From Andrena cerasifolii (taxonomy: Eukaryota > Arthropoda > Insecta > Hymenoptera > Andrenidae), in the NCBI RefSeq assembly GCF_050908995.1, contig NW_027484916.1, forward strand, positions 62,001 to 126,000: DNA of 64,000 bases, read 5' to 3'. Below are positions 1 to 13,740 of this stretch, piece after piece. The stretch's first letter is position 1, and each line of letters starts with the position of its first letter. A model generated the notes under the pieces. That model did no database searches, had not been told where the DNA came from, and was given only the letters and a program-made list of their open reading frames with translations. The translations under genes and the position numbers were made by a program.

Positions 1-433
1 AATATCGGTTTTTCAATATCAGTTTTTCAATATTTGGTTTGTCAATATCGGTTTTTGAATATCGGTTCTAATATCGGATTCAATATCGGTTTTTCAATAT
101 CGGTTTTTCAATATCGGTTTTTCAATATCAGTTTTTCAATATTTGTTTTTCAATATCGGTTTTTCAATATTTGTTTTTCAATATCGGTTCTAATATCGGT
201 TTCAATATCGGTTTTTCAATATCGGTTTTTCAATATCGGTTTTTCAATATCAGTTTTTCAATATTTGTTCTCCAATATTTGTTCTGCAATATCGGTTTTT
301 GAATATCGGTTCTAATATCGGATTCAATATCGGTTTTTCGATATCAGTTTTTCAATATTTGTTTTTCAATATCGGTTTTTGAATATCGGTTCTAATATCG
401 GTTTCAATATCGGTTTTTCAATATCGGTTTTTC

Positions 434-446
434 AAATCGGTTTTTC
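434..446. repeat. Rare 13-base monomer (AAATCGGTTTTTC)
   Basis: One base shorter than the core monomer (AATATC became AAATC). It is one of very few odd-length monomers in the window and serves as a marker for aligning the three super-block copies (20,829 and 43,522 carry the same form). Confidence 0.9.
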
Positions 447-2220
447 AATATCAGTTTTTCAATATTTGTTCTCCAATATCGGTTTTTGAATATCGGTTCT
501 AATATCGGATTCAATATCGGTTTTTCGATATCAGTTTTTCAATATTTGTTCTGCAATATCGGTTTTTGAATATCGGTTCTAATATCGGATTCAATATCGG
601 TTTTTCGATATCAGTTTTTCAATATTTGTTCTCCATTATCGGTTTTTGAATATCGGTTCTAATATCGGTTTCAATATCGGTTTTTCAATATCGGTTTTTC
701 AATATCAGTTTTTCAATATTTGCTGTCCAATATCGGTTTTTGAATATCGGTTCTAATATCGGATTCAATATCGGTTTTTCAATATCGGTTTTTCAATATC
801 AGTTTTTCAATATTTGGTTTTCAATATCGGTTTTTGAATATCGGTTCTAATATCGGTTTCAATATCGGTTTTTCAATATCAGTTTTTCGATATCAGTTTT
901 TCAATAATTGTTTGTCAACATCGGTTTTTGAATATCGGTTCTAATATCGGATTCAATATCGGTTATATAATATCAGTTTTTCGATATAGGTTTTTCAATA
1001 TCGGTTTTTCAATATCAGCTTTTCGATATAGGTTTTTCAATATCGGTTTTTCAATATCGGTTTTGCAATATCAGTTTTTCGATATCAGTTTTTCAATATT
1101 TGTTTTTCAATATCGGTTTTTCAATATCGGTTCTAATATCGGATTCAATATCGGTTTTATAATATCAGTTTTTCGATATCGGTTTTTGAATATCGGTTCT
1201 AATATCGGATTCAATATCGGTTTTGCAATATCAGCTTTTCGATATAGGTTTTTCAATATCGGTTTTTCAATATCGGTTTTTCAATATCAGTTTTTCGATA
1301 TCAGTTTTTCAATATTTGTTTTTCAATATCGGTTTTTCAATATCAGTTTTTCAATATTTGGTTTTCAATATCGGTTTTTGAATATCGGTTCTAATATCGG
1401 TTTCAATATCGGTTTTTCAATATCGGTTTTTCAGTTTCAGTTTTTCGATATCAGTTTTTCAATACTTGTTTTTCAATATCGGTTTTTCAATATCGGTTTT
1501 TCAATTTCAGTTTTTCGATATCAGTTTTTCAATACTTGTTTTTCAATATCGGTTTTTCAATATCAGTTTTTCCATATTTGGTTTTCAATATCGGTTTTTG
1601 AATATCGGTTCTAATATCGGTTTCAATATCGGTTTTTCAATATCGGTTTTTCAATATCAGTTTTTCAATATCGGTTTTTCAATATCAGTTTTTCAATATT
1701 TGGTTTTCAATATCGGTTTTTGAATATCGGTTATAATATCGGTTTCAATATCGGTTTTTCAATATCAGTTTTTCGATATCAGTTTTTCAATAATTGTTTG
1801 TCAATATCGGTTTTTGAATATCGGTTCTAATATCGGATTCAATATCGGTTTTATAATATCAGTTTTTCGATATAGGTTTTTCAATATCGGTTTTTCAATA
1901 TCAGCTTTTCGATATAGGTTTTTCAATATCGGTTTTTCAAAATCGGTTTTGCAATATCAGTTTTTCGATATCAGTTTTTCAATATTTGTTTTTCAATATC
2001 GGTTTTTCAATATCGGTTCTAATATCGGATTCAATATCGGTTTTATAATATCAGTTTTTCGATATCGGTTTTTGAATATCGGTTCTAATATCGGATTCAA
2101 TATCGGTTTTGCAATATCAGCTTTTCGATATAGGTTTTTCAATATCGGTTTTTCAATATTTGGTTTTCAATATCGGTTTTTGAATATCGGTTCTAATATC
2201 GGATTCAATATCGGTTTTTC

Positions 2221-2233
2221 AATATTTGGTTTC
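2221..2233. repeat. Rare 13-base monomer (AATATTTGGTTTC)
   Basis: One T shorter than the common AATATTTGGTTTTC form. I did not notice this shortened form elsewhere. It appears to be a private one-base deletion. Confidence 0.85.
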
Positions 2234-2383
2234 AATATCGGTTATTGAATATCGGTTTTTGAATATCGGTTCTAATATCGGTTTCAATATCGGTTTTTGA
2301 ATATCGGTTTTGCAATATCAGTTTTTCAATATCGGTTTTTGAATATCGGCTGTTCAATATCAGTTTTTCAATATTTGTTTTTC

Positions 2384-2396
2384 AATATTTTTTTTC
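2384..2396. repeat. Rare 13-base monomer with a T8 run
   Basis: The form is AATA followed by eight T and a C. Related monomers elsewhere (for example T run 22,634-22,642) have nine T, which keeps the 14-base length, so this copy has lost one T in a homopolymer. A sequencing homopolymer error would look the same. Confidence 0.8.
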
Positions 2397-2867
2397 AATA
2401 TCGGTTTTTGAATATCGGTTCTAATATCGGATTCAATATCGGTTTTATAATATCAGTTTTTCGATATAGGTTTTTCAATATCGGTTCTAATATCGGTTTC
2501 AATATCGGTTTTTCAATATCGGTTTTTCAATATCAGTTTTTCGATATCAGTTTTTCAATAATTGTTTGTCAATATCGGTTTTTGAATATCGGTTCTAATA
2601 TCGGATTCAATATCGGTTTTTCAATATCGGTTTTTCAATATTTGTTTTTCAATATCGGTTTTTCAATATCAGTTTTTCAATATTTGTTCTCCAATATCGG
2701 TTTTTGAATATCGGTTCTAATATCGGATTCAATATCGGTTTTTCAATATCGGTTTTTCAATATCGGTTTTTCAATATCAGTTTTTCGATATCAGTTTTTC
2801 AATAATTGTTTGTCAATATCGGTTTTTGAATATCGGTTCTAATATCGGATTCAATATCGGTTTTTCA

Positions 2868-3411
2868 ATATCAGTTTTTCAATATTTGTTCTCCAATATC
2901 GATTTTTGAATATCGTTTCTAATATCGGATTCAATATCGGTTTTTCAATATCGGTTTTGCAATATCAGTTTTTCGATATAAGTTTTTCAATATTGGTTTT
3001 TCAATATCGCTTTTTCAATATTTGTTTTTGAATATCGGTTTTTCAATATCAGTTTTTCAATATTTGTTTGTCAATATCGGTTTTTGAATATCGGTTCTAA
3101 TATCGGATTCAATATCGGTTTTTCAATATCGGTTTTTCAATATCAGTTTTTCAATATTTGTTCTCCAATATCGATTTTTGAATATCGTTTCTAATATCGG
3201 ATTCAATATCGGTTTTTCAATATCGGTTTTGCAATATCAGTTTTTCGATATAAGTTTTTCAATATTGGTTTTTCAATATCGCTTTTTCAATATTTGTTTT
3301 TGAATATCGGTTTTTCAATATCAGTTTTTCAATATTTGTTTTTCAATATCGGTTTTTGAATATCGGTTCTAATATCGGATTCAATATCGGTTTTGCAATA
3401 TCAGCTTTTCG
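2868..3411. repeat. Local tandem pair, 272-base unit
   Basis: The segment carrying the GAATATCGTTTCTAATATCGG variant, the GATATAAGTTTTTC monomer, a CAATATTGG variant and an AATATCGCTTTTTC monomer occurs twice, with the TATCGTTTCT marker at 2,911 and 3,183 (272 bases apart). The copies look the same until the second switches from TTTGTC to TTTTTC near its end. The same segment, with GATATAAGATTTTC in place of GATATAAGTTTTTC, is the seed of the anchor repeated 20 times from 24,261 onward. Boundaries are approximate to within one or two monomers. Confidence 0.8.
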
Positions 3412-3550
3412 ATATAGGTTTTTCAATATCGGTTTTTCAATATCAGTTTTTCGATATCAGTTTTTCAATATTTGTTTTTCAATATCGGGTTTTCAATATC
3501 AGTTTTTCAATATTTGGTTTTCAATATCGGTTTTTGAATATCGGTTCTAA

Positions 3551-4434
3551 TATCGTTTTCAATATCGGTTTTTCAATATCGGTTTTTCAATTTCAGTTTT
3601 TCGATATCAGTTTTTCAATACTTGTTTTTCAATATCGGTTTTTCAATATCAGTTTTTCAATATTTGGTTTTCAATATCGGTTTTTCGATATCAGTTTTTC
3701 AATATTTGTTCTCCAATATCGGTTTTTGAATATCGGTTCTAATATCGGATTCAATATCGGTTTTTCGATATCAGTTTTTCAATATTTGTTCTCCATTATC
3801 GGTTTTTGAATATCGGTTCTAATATCGGTTTCAATATCGGTTTTTCAATATCGGTTTTTCAATATCAGTTTTTCAATATTTGTTGTCCAATATCGGTTTT
3901 TGAATATCGGTTCTAATATCGGTTTTTCAATATTTGTTTTTCAATATCGGTTTTTCAATATCAGTTTTTCAATATTTGTTTTTCAATATCGGTTTTTCAA
4001 TATCAGTTTTTCAATATTTGTTTTTCAATATCGGTTTTTGAATATCGGTTCTAATATCGTTTTCAATATCGGTTTTTCAATATCGGTTTTTCAATTTCAG
4101 TTTTTCGATATCAGTTTTCCAATACTTGTTTTTCAATATCGGTTTTTCAATATCAGTTTTTCAATATTTGGTTTTCAATATCGGTTTTTCGATATCAGTT
4201 TTTCAATATTTGTTCTCCAATATCGGTTTTTGAATATCGGTTCTAATATCGGATTCAATATCGGTTTTTCGATATCAGTTTTTCAATATTTGTTCTCCAT
4301 TATCGGTTTTTGAATATCGGTTCTAATATCGGTTTCAATATCGGTTTTTCAATATCGGTTTTTCAATATCAGTTTTTCAATATTTGTTGTCCAATATCGG
4401 TTTTTGAATATCGGTTCTAATATCGGTTTTTCAA
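3551..4434. repeat. Local tandem duplication, 504-base offset
   Basis: The 12-mer AATATCGTTTTC (marker TATCGTTTTC at 3,551 and 4,055) and the TCTCCATTATCGG variant (near 3,790 and 4,294) recur at an offset of exactly 504 bases. Similarity runs from about 3,551 to 3,930 against 4,055 to 4,434. Between them lies an extra run of alternating TTTGTTTTTC and CAGTTTTTC monomers around 3,930-4,030. Confidence 0.8.
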
Positions 4435-5723
4435 TATCGGTTTTTCAATATTTGTTTTTCAATATCGGTTTTTCAATATCAGTTTTTCAATATTTGTTCT
4501 CCAATATCGGTTTTTGAATATCGGTTCTAATATCGGATTCAATATCGGTTTTTCGGTATCAGTTTTTCAATATTTGTTCTCCAATATCGGTTTTTGAATA
4601 TCGGTTCTAATATCGGTTCTAATATCGGATTCAACATCGGTTTTTCAATATCGATTTTTCAATATCAGTTTTTCAATATTTGTTCTCCAATATCGGTTTT
4701 TGAATATCGGTTCTAATATCGGATTCAATATCGGTTTTTCGATATCAGTTTTTCAATATTTGTTCTCCAATATCGGTTTTTGAATATCGGTTCTAATATC
4801 GGATTCAATATCGGTTTTTCAATATCGGTTTTTCAATATCAGTTTTTCGATATCAGTTTTTCAATAATTGTTTGTCAATATCGGTTTTTGAATATCGGTT
4901 CTAATATCGGATTCAATATCGGTTTTTCAATATCGGTTTTTCGATATCAGTTTTTCAATATTTGTTCTCCAATATCGGTTTTTGAATATCGGTTCTAATA
5001 TCGGATTCAATATCGGTTTTTCGATATCAGTTTTTCAATATTTGTTCTCCAATATCGGTTTTTGAATATCGGTTCTAATATCGGATTCAATATCGGTTTT
5101 TCAATATCGGTTTTTCAATATCAGTTTTTCGATATAGGTTTTTCAATATCGGTTTTTCAATATCAGTTTTTCAATATTTGGTTTTCAATATCGGTTCTAA
5201 TATCGGTTTCAATATCGGTTTTTCAATATCGGTTTTTCAATATCGGTTTTTCAATATCAGTTTTTCAATATTTGTTCTCCAATATTTGTTCTCCAATATC
5301 GGTTTTTGAATATCGGTTCTAATATCGGATTCAATATCGGTTTTTCGATATCAGTTTTTCAATATTTGTTCTCCAATATCGGTTTTTGAATATCGGTTCT
5401 AATATCGGATTCAATATCGGTTTTTCAATATCGGTTTTATAATATCAGTTTTTCGATATAGGTTTTTCAATATTTGTTTTTCAATATCGGTTTTTCAATA
5501 TCAGTTTTTCAATATTTGTTCTCCAATATCGGTTTTTGAATATCGGTTCTAATATCGGATTCAATATCGGTTTTTCGATATCAGTTTTTCAATATTTGTT
5601 CTCCAATATCGGTTTTTGAATATCGGTTCTAATATCGGATTCAATATCGGTTTTTCAATATCGGTTTTTCAATATCGGTTTTTCAATATCAGTTTTTCAA
5701 TATTTGTTTTTCAATATCGGTTT
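4435..5723. repeat. Irregular higher-order repeat stretch with 80-base units
   Basis: No gene is seen here. The dominant pattern is an 80-base unit: two 12-mers plus four 14-mers (CGGTTTTTC, GATATCAGTTTTTC, AATATTTGTTCTCC, AATATCGGTTTTTG). Around 4,602-4,630 there are three consecutive 12-mers, two of them GGTTCT, an uncommon arrangement. A CGGTATCAG variant near 4,554 and a CAACATCGG near 4,633 are local point variants. Confidence 0.8.
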
Positions 5724-8651
5724 TTGAATATCGGTTCTAATATCGGATTCAATATCGGTTTTGCAATATCAGCTTTTCGATATAGGTTTTTCAATATCGG
5801 TTTTTCAATATCAGTTTTTCGATATCAGTTTTTCAATATTTGTTTTTCAATATCGGGTTTTCAATATCAGTTTTTCAATATTTGGTTTTCAATATCGGTT
5901 TTTGAATATCGGTTCTAATATCGGATTCAATATCGGTTTTGCAATATCAGCTTTTCGATATAGGTTTTTCAATATCGGTTTTTCAATATCAGTTTTTCGA
6001 TATCAGTTTTTCAATATTTGTTTTTCAATATCCGGTTTTCAATATCAGTTTTTCAATATTTGGTTTTCAATATCGGTTTTTGAATATCGGTTCTAATATC
6101 GTTTTCAATATCGGTTTTTCAATATCGGTTTTTCAATTTCAGTTTTTCGATATCAGTTTTTCAATACTTGTTTTTCAATATCGGTTTTTCAATATCAGTT
6201 TTTCAATATTTGGTTTTCAATATCGGTTTTTCGATATCAGTTTTTCAATATCAGTTTTTCGATATCAGTTTTTCAATATTTGATTTTCAATATCGGTTTT
6301 TGAATATCGGTTCTAATATCGGATTCAATATCGGTTTTTCGATATCAGTTTTTCAATATTTGTTCTCCATTATCGGTTTTTGAATATCGGTTCTAATATC
6401 GGTTTCAATATCGGTTTTTCAATATCGGTTTTTCAATATCAGTTTTTCAATATTTGTTGTCCAATATCGGTTTTTGAATATCGGTTCTAATATCGGATTC
6501 AATATCGGTTTTTCAATATCGGTTTTTCAATATTTGTTTTTCAATATCGGTTTTTCAATATCAGTTTTTCAATATTTGTTCTCCAATATCGGTTTTTGAA
6601 TATCGGTTCTAATATCGGATTCAATATCGGTTTTTCGATATCAGTTTTTCAATATTTGTTCTCCAATATCGGTTTTTGAATATCGGTTCTAATATCGGAT
6701 TCAATATCGGTTTTTCAATATCGGTTTTTCAATATCAGTTTTTCGATATCAGTTTTTCAATAATTGTTTGTCAATATCGGTTTTTGAATATCGGTTCTAA
6801 TATCGGATTCAATATCGGTTTTTCAATATCGGTTTTTCAATATCAGTTTTTCAATATTTGTTCTCCAATATCGATTTTTGAATATCGTTTCTAATATCGG
6901 ATTCAATATCGGTTTTTCAATATCAGTTTTTCGATATCAGTTTTTCAATAATTGTTTGTCAATATCGGTTTTTGAATATCGGTTCTAATATCGGATTCAA
7001 TATCGGTTTTTCAATATTTGTTTTTCAATATCGGTTTTTCAATATCAGTTTTTCAATATTTGTTCTCCAATATCGGTTTTTGAATATCGGTTCTAATATC
7101 GGATTCAATATCGGTTTTTCGATATCAGTTTTTCAATATTTGTTCTCCAATATCGGTTTTTGAATATCGGTTCTAATATCGGATTCAATATCGGTTTTTC
7201 AATATCGGTTTTTCAATATCGGTTTTTCAATATCGGTTTTTCAATATCAGTTTTTCAATATTTGTTCTCAAATATCGGTTTTTGAATATCGGTTCTAATA
7301 TCGGATTCAATATCGGTTTTTCGATATCAGTTTTTCAATATTTGTTCTCCAATATCGGTTTTTGAATATCGGTTCTAATATCGGTTTTTCAATATCAGTT
7401 TTTCGATATCAGTTTTTCAATAATTGTTTGTCAATATCGGTTTTTGAATATCGATTCTAATATCGGATTCAATATCGGTTTTTCAATATTTGTTTTTCTA
7501 TATCGGTTTTTCAATATCAGTTTTTCAATATTTGTTCTCCAATATCGGTTTTTGGATATCGGTTCTAATATCGGATTCACTAGCGGTTTTTCAATATCGG
7601 TTTTTCAATATCAGTTTTTCGATATAGGTTTTTCAATATCGGTTTTTCAATATCAGTTTTTCGATATCAGTTTTTCAATACTTGTTTTTCAATATCGGTT
7701 TTTCAATATCAGTTTTTCAATATTTGGTTTTCAATATCGGTTTTTCAATATCAGTTTTTCAATATTTGGTTTTCAATATCGGTTTTTCGATATAAGTTTT
7801 TCAATATTTGTTTTTCAATATCGGTTTTTGAATATCGGTTCTAATATCGGTTTCAATATCGGTTTTTCAATATCGGTTTTTCAATATCGGTTTTTCAATA
7901 TCGGTTTTTCAATATCAGTTTTTCAATATTTGTTCTCCAATATCGGTTTTTGAATATCGGTTCTAATATCGGTTTCAATATCGGTTTTTCAATATCGGTT
8001 TTTCAATATCGGTTTTTCAATATCGGTTTTTCAATATCGGTTTTTCAATATCAGTTTTTCAATATTTGTTCTCCAATATCGATTTTTGAATATCGTTTCT
8101 AATATCGGATTCAATATCGGTTTTTCAATATCAGTTTTTCGATATCAGTTTTTCAATAATTGTTTGTCAATATCGGTTTTTGAATATCGGTTCTAATATC
8201 GGATTCAATATCGGTTTTTCAATATTTGTTTTTCAATATCGGTTTTTCAATATCAGTTTTTCAATATTTGTTCTCCAATATCGGTTTTTGAATATCGGTT
8301 CTAATATCGGATTCAATATCGGTTTTTCGATATCAGTTTTTCAATATTTGTTCTCCAATATCGGTTTTTGAATATCGGTTCTAATATCGGATTCAATATC
8401 GGTTTTTCAATATCGGTTTTTCAATATCGGTTTTTCAATATCGGTTTTTCAATATCAGTTTTTCAATATTTGTTCTCAAATATCGGTTTTTGAATATCGG
8501 TTCTAATATCGGATTCAATATCGGTTTTTCGATATCAGTTTTTCAATATTTGTTCTCCAATATCGGTTTTTGAATATCTGTTCTAATATCGGTTTTTCAA
8601 TATCAGTTTTTCGATATCAGTTTTTCAATAATTGTTTGTCAATATCGGTTT
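5724..8651. repeat. 2,928-base higher-order repeat, copy 1
   Basis: Rare variants in this unit recur exactly 2,928 bases later: TATCCGG at 6,030, the CTATATCGG form near 7,498, GATTCTAATATCGG near 7,452, GGATTCACTAGCGG near 7,574, and GAATATCTG near 8,572. I saw no length difference and no substitution between the two copies at the markers compared, so this looks like a recent tandem duplication. Boundaries are inferred from where the offset starts and stops holding; they are accurate to a few monomers. Confidence 0.88.
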
Positions 8652-11579
8652 TTGAATATCGGTTCTAATATCGGATTCAATATCGGTTTTGCAATATCAG
8701 CTTTTCGATATAGGTTTTTCAATATCGGTTTTTCAATATCAGTTTTTCGATATCAGTTTTTCAATATTTGTTTTTCAATATCGGGTTTTCAATATCAGTT
8801 TTTCAATATTTGGTTTTCAATATCGGTTTTTGAATATCGGTTCTAATATCGGATTCAATATCGGTTTTGCAATATCAGCTTTTCGATATAGGTTTTTCAA
8901 TATCGGTTTTTCAATATCAGTTTTTCGATATCAGTTTTTCAATATTTGTTTTTCAATATCCGGTTTTCAATATCAGTTTTTCAATATTTGGTTTTCAATA
9001 TCGGTTTTTGAATATCGGTTCTAATATCGTTTTCAATATCGGTTTTTCAATATCGGTTTTTCAATTTCAGTTTTTCGATATCAGTTTTTCAATACTTGTT
9101 TTTCAATATCGGTTTTTCAATATCAGTTTTTCAATATTTGGTTTTCAATATCGGTTTTTCGATATCAGTTTTTCAATATCAGTTTTTCGATATCAGTTTT
9201 TCAATATTTGATTTTCAATATCGGTTTTTGAATATCGGTTCTAATATCGGATTCAATATCGGTTTTTCGATATCAGTTTTTCAATATTTGTTCTCCATTA
9301 TCGGTTTTTGAATATCGGTTCTAATATCGGTTTCAATATCGGTTTTTCAATATCGGTTTTTCAATATCAGTTTTTCAATATTTGTTGTCCAATATCGGTT
9401 TTTGAATATCGGTTCTAATATCGGATTCAATATCGGTTTTTCAATATCGGTTTTTCAATATTTGTTTTTCAATATCGGTTTTTCAATATCAGTTTTTCAA
9501 TATTTGTTCTCCAATATCGGTTTTTGAATATCGGTTCTAATATCGGATTCAATATCGGTTTTTCGATATCAGTTTTTCAATATTTGTTCTCCAATATCGG
9601 TTTTTGAATATCGGTTCTAATATCGGATTCAATATCGGTTTTTCAATATCGGTTTTTCAATATCAGTTTTTCGATATCAGTTTTTCAATAATTGTTTGTC
9701 AATATCGGTTTTTGAATATCGGTTCTAATATCGGATTCAATATCGGTTTTTCAATATCGGTTTTTCAATATCAGTTTTTCAATATTTGTTCTCCAATATC
9801 GATTTTTGAATATCGTTTCTAATATCGGATTCAATATCGGTTTTTCAATATCAGTTTTTCGATATCAGTTTTTCAATAATTGTTTGTCAATATCGGTTTT
9901 TGAATATCGGTTCTAATATCGGATTCAATATCGGTTTTTCAATATTTGTTTTTCAATATCGGTTTTTCAATATCAGTTTTTCAATATTTGTTCTCCAATA
10001 TCGGTTTTTGAATATCGGTTCTAATATCGGATTCAATATCGGTTTTTCGATATCAGTTTTTCAATATTTGTTCTCCAATATCGGTTTTTGAATATCGGTT
10101 CTAATATCGGATTCAATATCGGTTTTTCAATATCGGTTTTTCAATATCGGTTTTTCAATATCGGTTTTTCAATATCAGTTTTTCAATATTTGTTCTCAAA
10201 TATCGGTTTTTGAATATCGGTTCTAATATCGGATTCAATATCGGTTTTTCGATATCAGTTTTTCAATATTTGTTCTCCAATATCGGTTTTTGAATATCGG
10301 TTCTAATATCGGTTTTTCAATATCAGTTTTTCGATATCAGTTTTTCAATAATTGTTTGTCAATATCGGTTTTTGAATATCGATTCTAATATCGGATTCAA
10401 TATCGGTTTTTCAATATTTGTTTTTCTATATCGGTTTTTCAATATCAGTTTTTCAATATTTGTTCTCCAATATCGGTTTTTGGATATCGGTTCTAATATC
10501 GGATTCACTAGCGGTTTTTCAATATCGGTTTTTCAATATCAGTTTTTCGATATAGGTTTTTCAATATCGGTTTTTCAATATCAGTTTTTCGATATCAGTT
10601 TTTCAATACTTGTTTTTCAATATCGGTTTTTCAATATCAGTTTTTCAATATTTGGTTTTCAATATCGGTTTTTCAATATCAGTTTTTCAATATTTGGTTT
10701 TCAATATCGGTTTTTCGATATAAGTTTTTCAATATTTGTTTTTCAATATCGGTTTTTGAATATCGGTTCTAATATCGGTTTCAATATCGGTTTTTCAATA
10801 TCGGTTTTTCAATATCGGTTTTTCAATATCGGTTTTTCAATATCAGTTTTTCAATATTTGTTCTCCAATATCGGTTTTTGAATATCGGTTCTAATATCGG
10901 TTTCAATATCGGTTTTTCAATATCGGTTTTTCAATATCGGTTTTTCAATATCGGTTTTTCAATATCGGTTTTTCAATATCAGTTTTTCAATATTTGTTCT
11001 CCAATATCGATTTTTGAATATCGTTTCTAATATCGGATTCAATATCGGTTTTTCAATATCAGTTTTTCGATATCAGTTTTTCAATAATTGTTTGTCAATA
11101 TCGGTTTTTGAATATCGGTTCTAATATCGGATTCAATATCGGTTTTTCAATATTTGTTTTTCAATATCGGTTTTTCAATATCAGTTTTTCAATATTTGTT
11201 CTCCAATATCGGTTTTTGAATATCGGTTCTAATATCGGATTCAATATCGGTTTTTCGATATCAGTTTTTCAATATTTGTTCTCCAATATCGGTTTTTGAA
11301 TATCGGTTCTAATATCGGATTCAATATCGGTTTTTCAATATCGGTTTTTCAATATCGGTTTTTCAATATCGGTTTTTCAATATCAGTTTTTCAATATTTG
11401 TTCTCAAATATCGGTTTTTGAATATCGGTTCTAATATCGGATTCAATATCGGTTTTTCGATATCAGTTTTTCAATATTTGTTCTCCAATATCGGTTTTTG
11501 AATATCTGTTCTAATATCGGTTTTTCAATATCAGTTTTTCGATATCAGTTTTTCAATAATTGTTTGTCAATATCGGTTT
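8652..11579. repeat. 2,928-base higher-order repeat, copy 2
   Basis: This is the direct tandem partner of the preceding unit. Each marker listed there reappears at +2,928: TATCCGG at 8,958, the CTATATCGG form near 10,426, the CTAGCGG variant near 10,502, and GAATATCTG near 11,500. After 11,579 the sequence continues with a unit resembling 7,444 onward but without the CTAGCGG and GATTCT private variants. The array therefore did not simply continue with a third identical copy. Confidence 0.88.
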
Positions 11580-13738
11580 TTGAATATCGGTTCTAATATC
11601 GGATTCAATATCGGTTTTTCAATATTTGTTTTTCAATATCGGTTTTTCAATATCAGTTTTTCAATATTTGTTCTCCAATATCGGTTTTTGGATATCGGTT
11701 CTAATATCGGATTCAATATCGGTTTTTCAATATCGGTTTTTCAATATCAGTTTTTCGATATAGGTTTTTCAATATCGGTTTTTCAATATCAGTTTTTCAA
11801 TATTTGGTTTTCAATATCGGTTCTAATATCGGTTTCAATATCGGTTTTTCAATATCGGTTTTTCAATATCGGTTTTTCAATATCAGTTTTTCAATATTTG
11901 TTCTCCAATATTTGTTCTCCAATATCGGTTTTTGAATATCGGTTCTAATATCGGATTCAATATCGGTTTTTCAATATCGGTTTTTCAATATCAGTTTTTC
12001 GATATCAGTTTTTCAATACTTGTTTTTCAATATCGGTTTTTCAATATCAGTTTTTCAATATTTGGTTTTCAATATCGGTTTTTCAATATCAGTTTTTCAA
12101 TATTTGGTTTTCAATATCGGTTTTTCGATATAAGTTTTTCAATATTTGTTTTTCAATATCGGTTTTTGAATATCGGTTCTAATATCGGTTTCAATATCGG
12201 TTTTTCAATATCGGTTTTTCAATATCGGTTTTTCAATATCAGTTTTTCAATATTTGTTCTCCAATATCGGTTTTTGAATATCGGTTCTAATATCGGATTC
12301 AATATCGGTTTTTCAATATCGGTTTTGCAATATCAGTTTTTCGATATCACTTTTTCAATATTTGTTTTTCAATATCGGTTTTTGAATATCGGTTCTAATA
12401 TCGGTTTCAATATCGGTTTTTCAATATCGGTTTTTCAATATCGGTTTTTCAATATCAGTTTTTCAATATTTGTTCTCCAATATCGGTTTTTGAATATCGG
12501 TTCTAATATCGGATTCAATATCGGTTTTTCAATATCGGTTTTTCAATATCAGTTTTTCAATATTTGTTGTCCAATATCGGTTTTTGAATATCGGTTCTAA
12601 TATCGGTTTCAATATCGGTTTTTCGATATCAGTTTTTCAATATTTGTTCTCCAATATCGGTTTTTGAATATCGGTTCTAATATCGGATTCAATATCGGTT
12701 TTTCAATATCAGTTTTTCGATATCAGTTTTTCAATAATTGTTTGTCAATATCGGTTTTTGAATATCGGTTCTAATATCGGATTCAATATCGGTTTTTCAA
12801 TATCGGTTTTTCAATATCAGTTTTTCAATATTTGTTCTCCAATATCGATTTTTGAATATCGTTTCTAATATCGGATTCAATATCGGTTTTTCAATATCAG
12901 TTTTTCGATATCAGTTTTTCAATAATTGTTTGTCAATGTCGGTTTTTGAATATCGGTTCTAATATCGGATTCAATATCGGTTTTTCAATATTTGTTTTTC
13001 AATATCGGTTTTTCAATATCAGTTTTTCAATATTTGTTCTCCAATATCGGTTTTTGAATATCGGTTCTAATATCGGATTCAATATCGGTTTTTCGATATC
13101 AGTTTTTCAATATTTGTTCTCCAATATCGGTTGTTGAATATCGGTTCTAATATCGGATTCAATATCGGTATTTCAATATCGGTTTTTCAATATCGGTTTT
13201 TCAATATCGGTTTTTCAATATCAGTTTTTCAATATTTGTTCTCCAATATCGGTTTTTGAATATCGGTTCTAATATCGGATTCAATATCGGTTTTTCGATA
13301 TCAGTTTTTCAATATTTGTTCTCCAATATCGGTTTTTGAATATCGGTTCTAATATCGGTTTTTCAATATCAGTTTTTCGATATCAGTTTTTCAATAATTG
13401 TTTGTCAATATCGGTTTTTGAATATCGGTTCTAATATCGGATTCAATATCGGTTTTTCAATATTTGTTTTTCAATATCGGTTTTTCAATATCAGTTTTTC
13501 AATATTTGTTCTCCAATATCGGTTTTTGGATATCGGTTCTAATATCGGATTCAATATCGGTTTTTCAATATCGGTTTTTCAATATCAGTTTTTCGATATA
13601 GGTTTTTCAATATCGGTTTTTCAATATCAGTTTTTCAATATTTGGTTTTCAATATCGGTTCTAATATCGGTTTCAATATCGGTTTTTCAATATCGGTTTT
13701 TCAATATCGGTTTTTCAATATCAGTTTTTCAATATTTG
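10960..13738. repeat. 1,838-base offset repeat
   Basis: About 10,960-11,900 is repeated at about 12,798-13,738. The ATCGATTTTTG variant at about 11,009 matches 12,847, and modules at 11,108 and 11,580 match 12,946 and 13,418. The intervening 11,900-12,798 holds other unit types, including a TCACTTTTTC variant near 12,346 that returns near 14,583, 15,893, 16,107 and 17,893. An ATG trinucleotide (CAATGTCGG) at 12,936 is a private substitution. Confidence 0.75.
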
Positions 13739-13740
13739 TT

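Larger units (their letters stand above)
1..3550. repeat. Partial, diverged left copy of the super-block start
   Basis: Rare variants here recur in the same order in both later super-blocks. The 13-base monomer at 434-446 reappears at 20,829 and 43,522, and the CAACATCGG variant near 914 reappears near 21,311 and 44,004. The GGTTATATAATATC variant near 960 and the TTCCATATTTGG variant near 1,570 also recur in both. The offset to the second copy is 20,395 bases over about 431-1,000, about 20,123 near 1,466, 20,499 near 1,814 and about 20,250 near 2,700. The shift therefore changes by whole-repeat gains and losses. I read this as an older or more rearranged copy of the unit that starts at 19,968 and 42,661. 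Confidence 0.75.

Noticed and set aside
1150..1175. Bacterial -10-like TATAAT in the GGTTTTATAATATC monomer (1,158-1,163, with many copies elsewhere)
   Set aside because: It has no properly spaced -35 element, occurs as part of a repeated monomer variant, and has no gene downstream.
928..1614. 228-codon open frame (and similar 60- to 222-codon frames throughout)
   Set aside because: These are motif artefacts, always on the + strand, beginning at TTG in TTTTTGAATATC or similar, and ending at the TGA or TAA in the next punctuation module.
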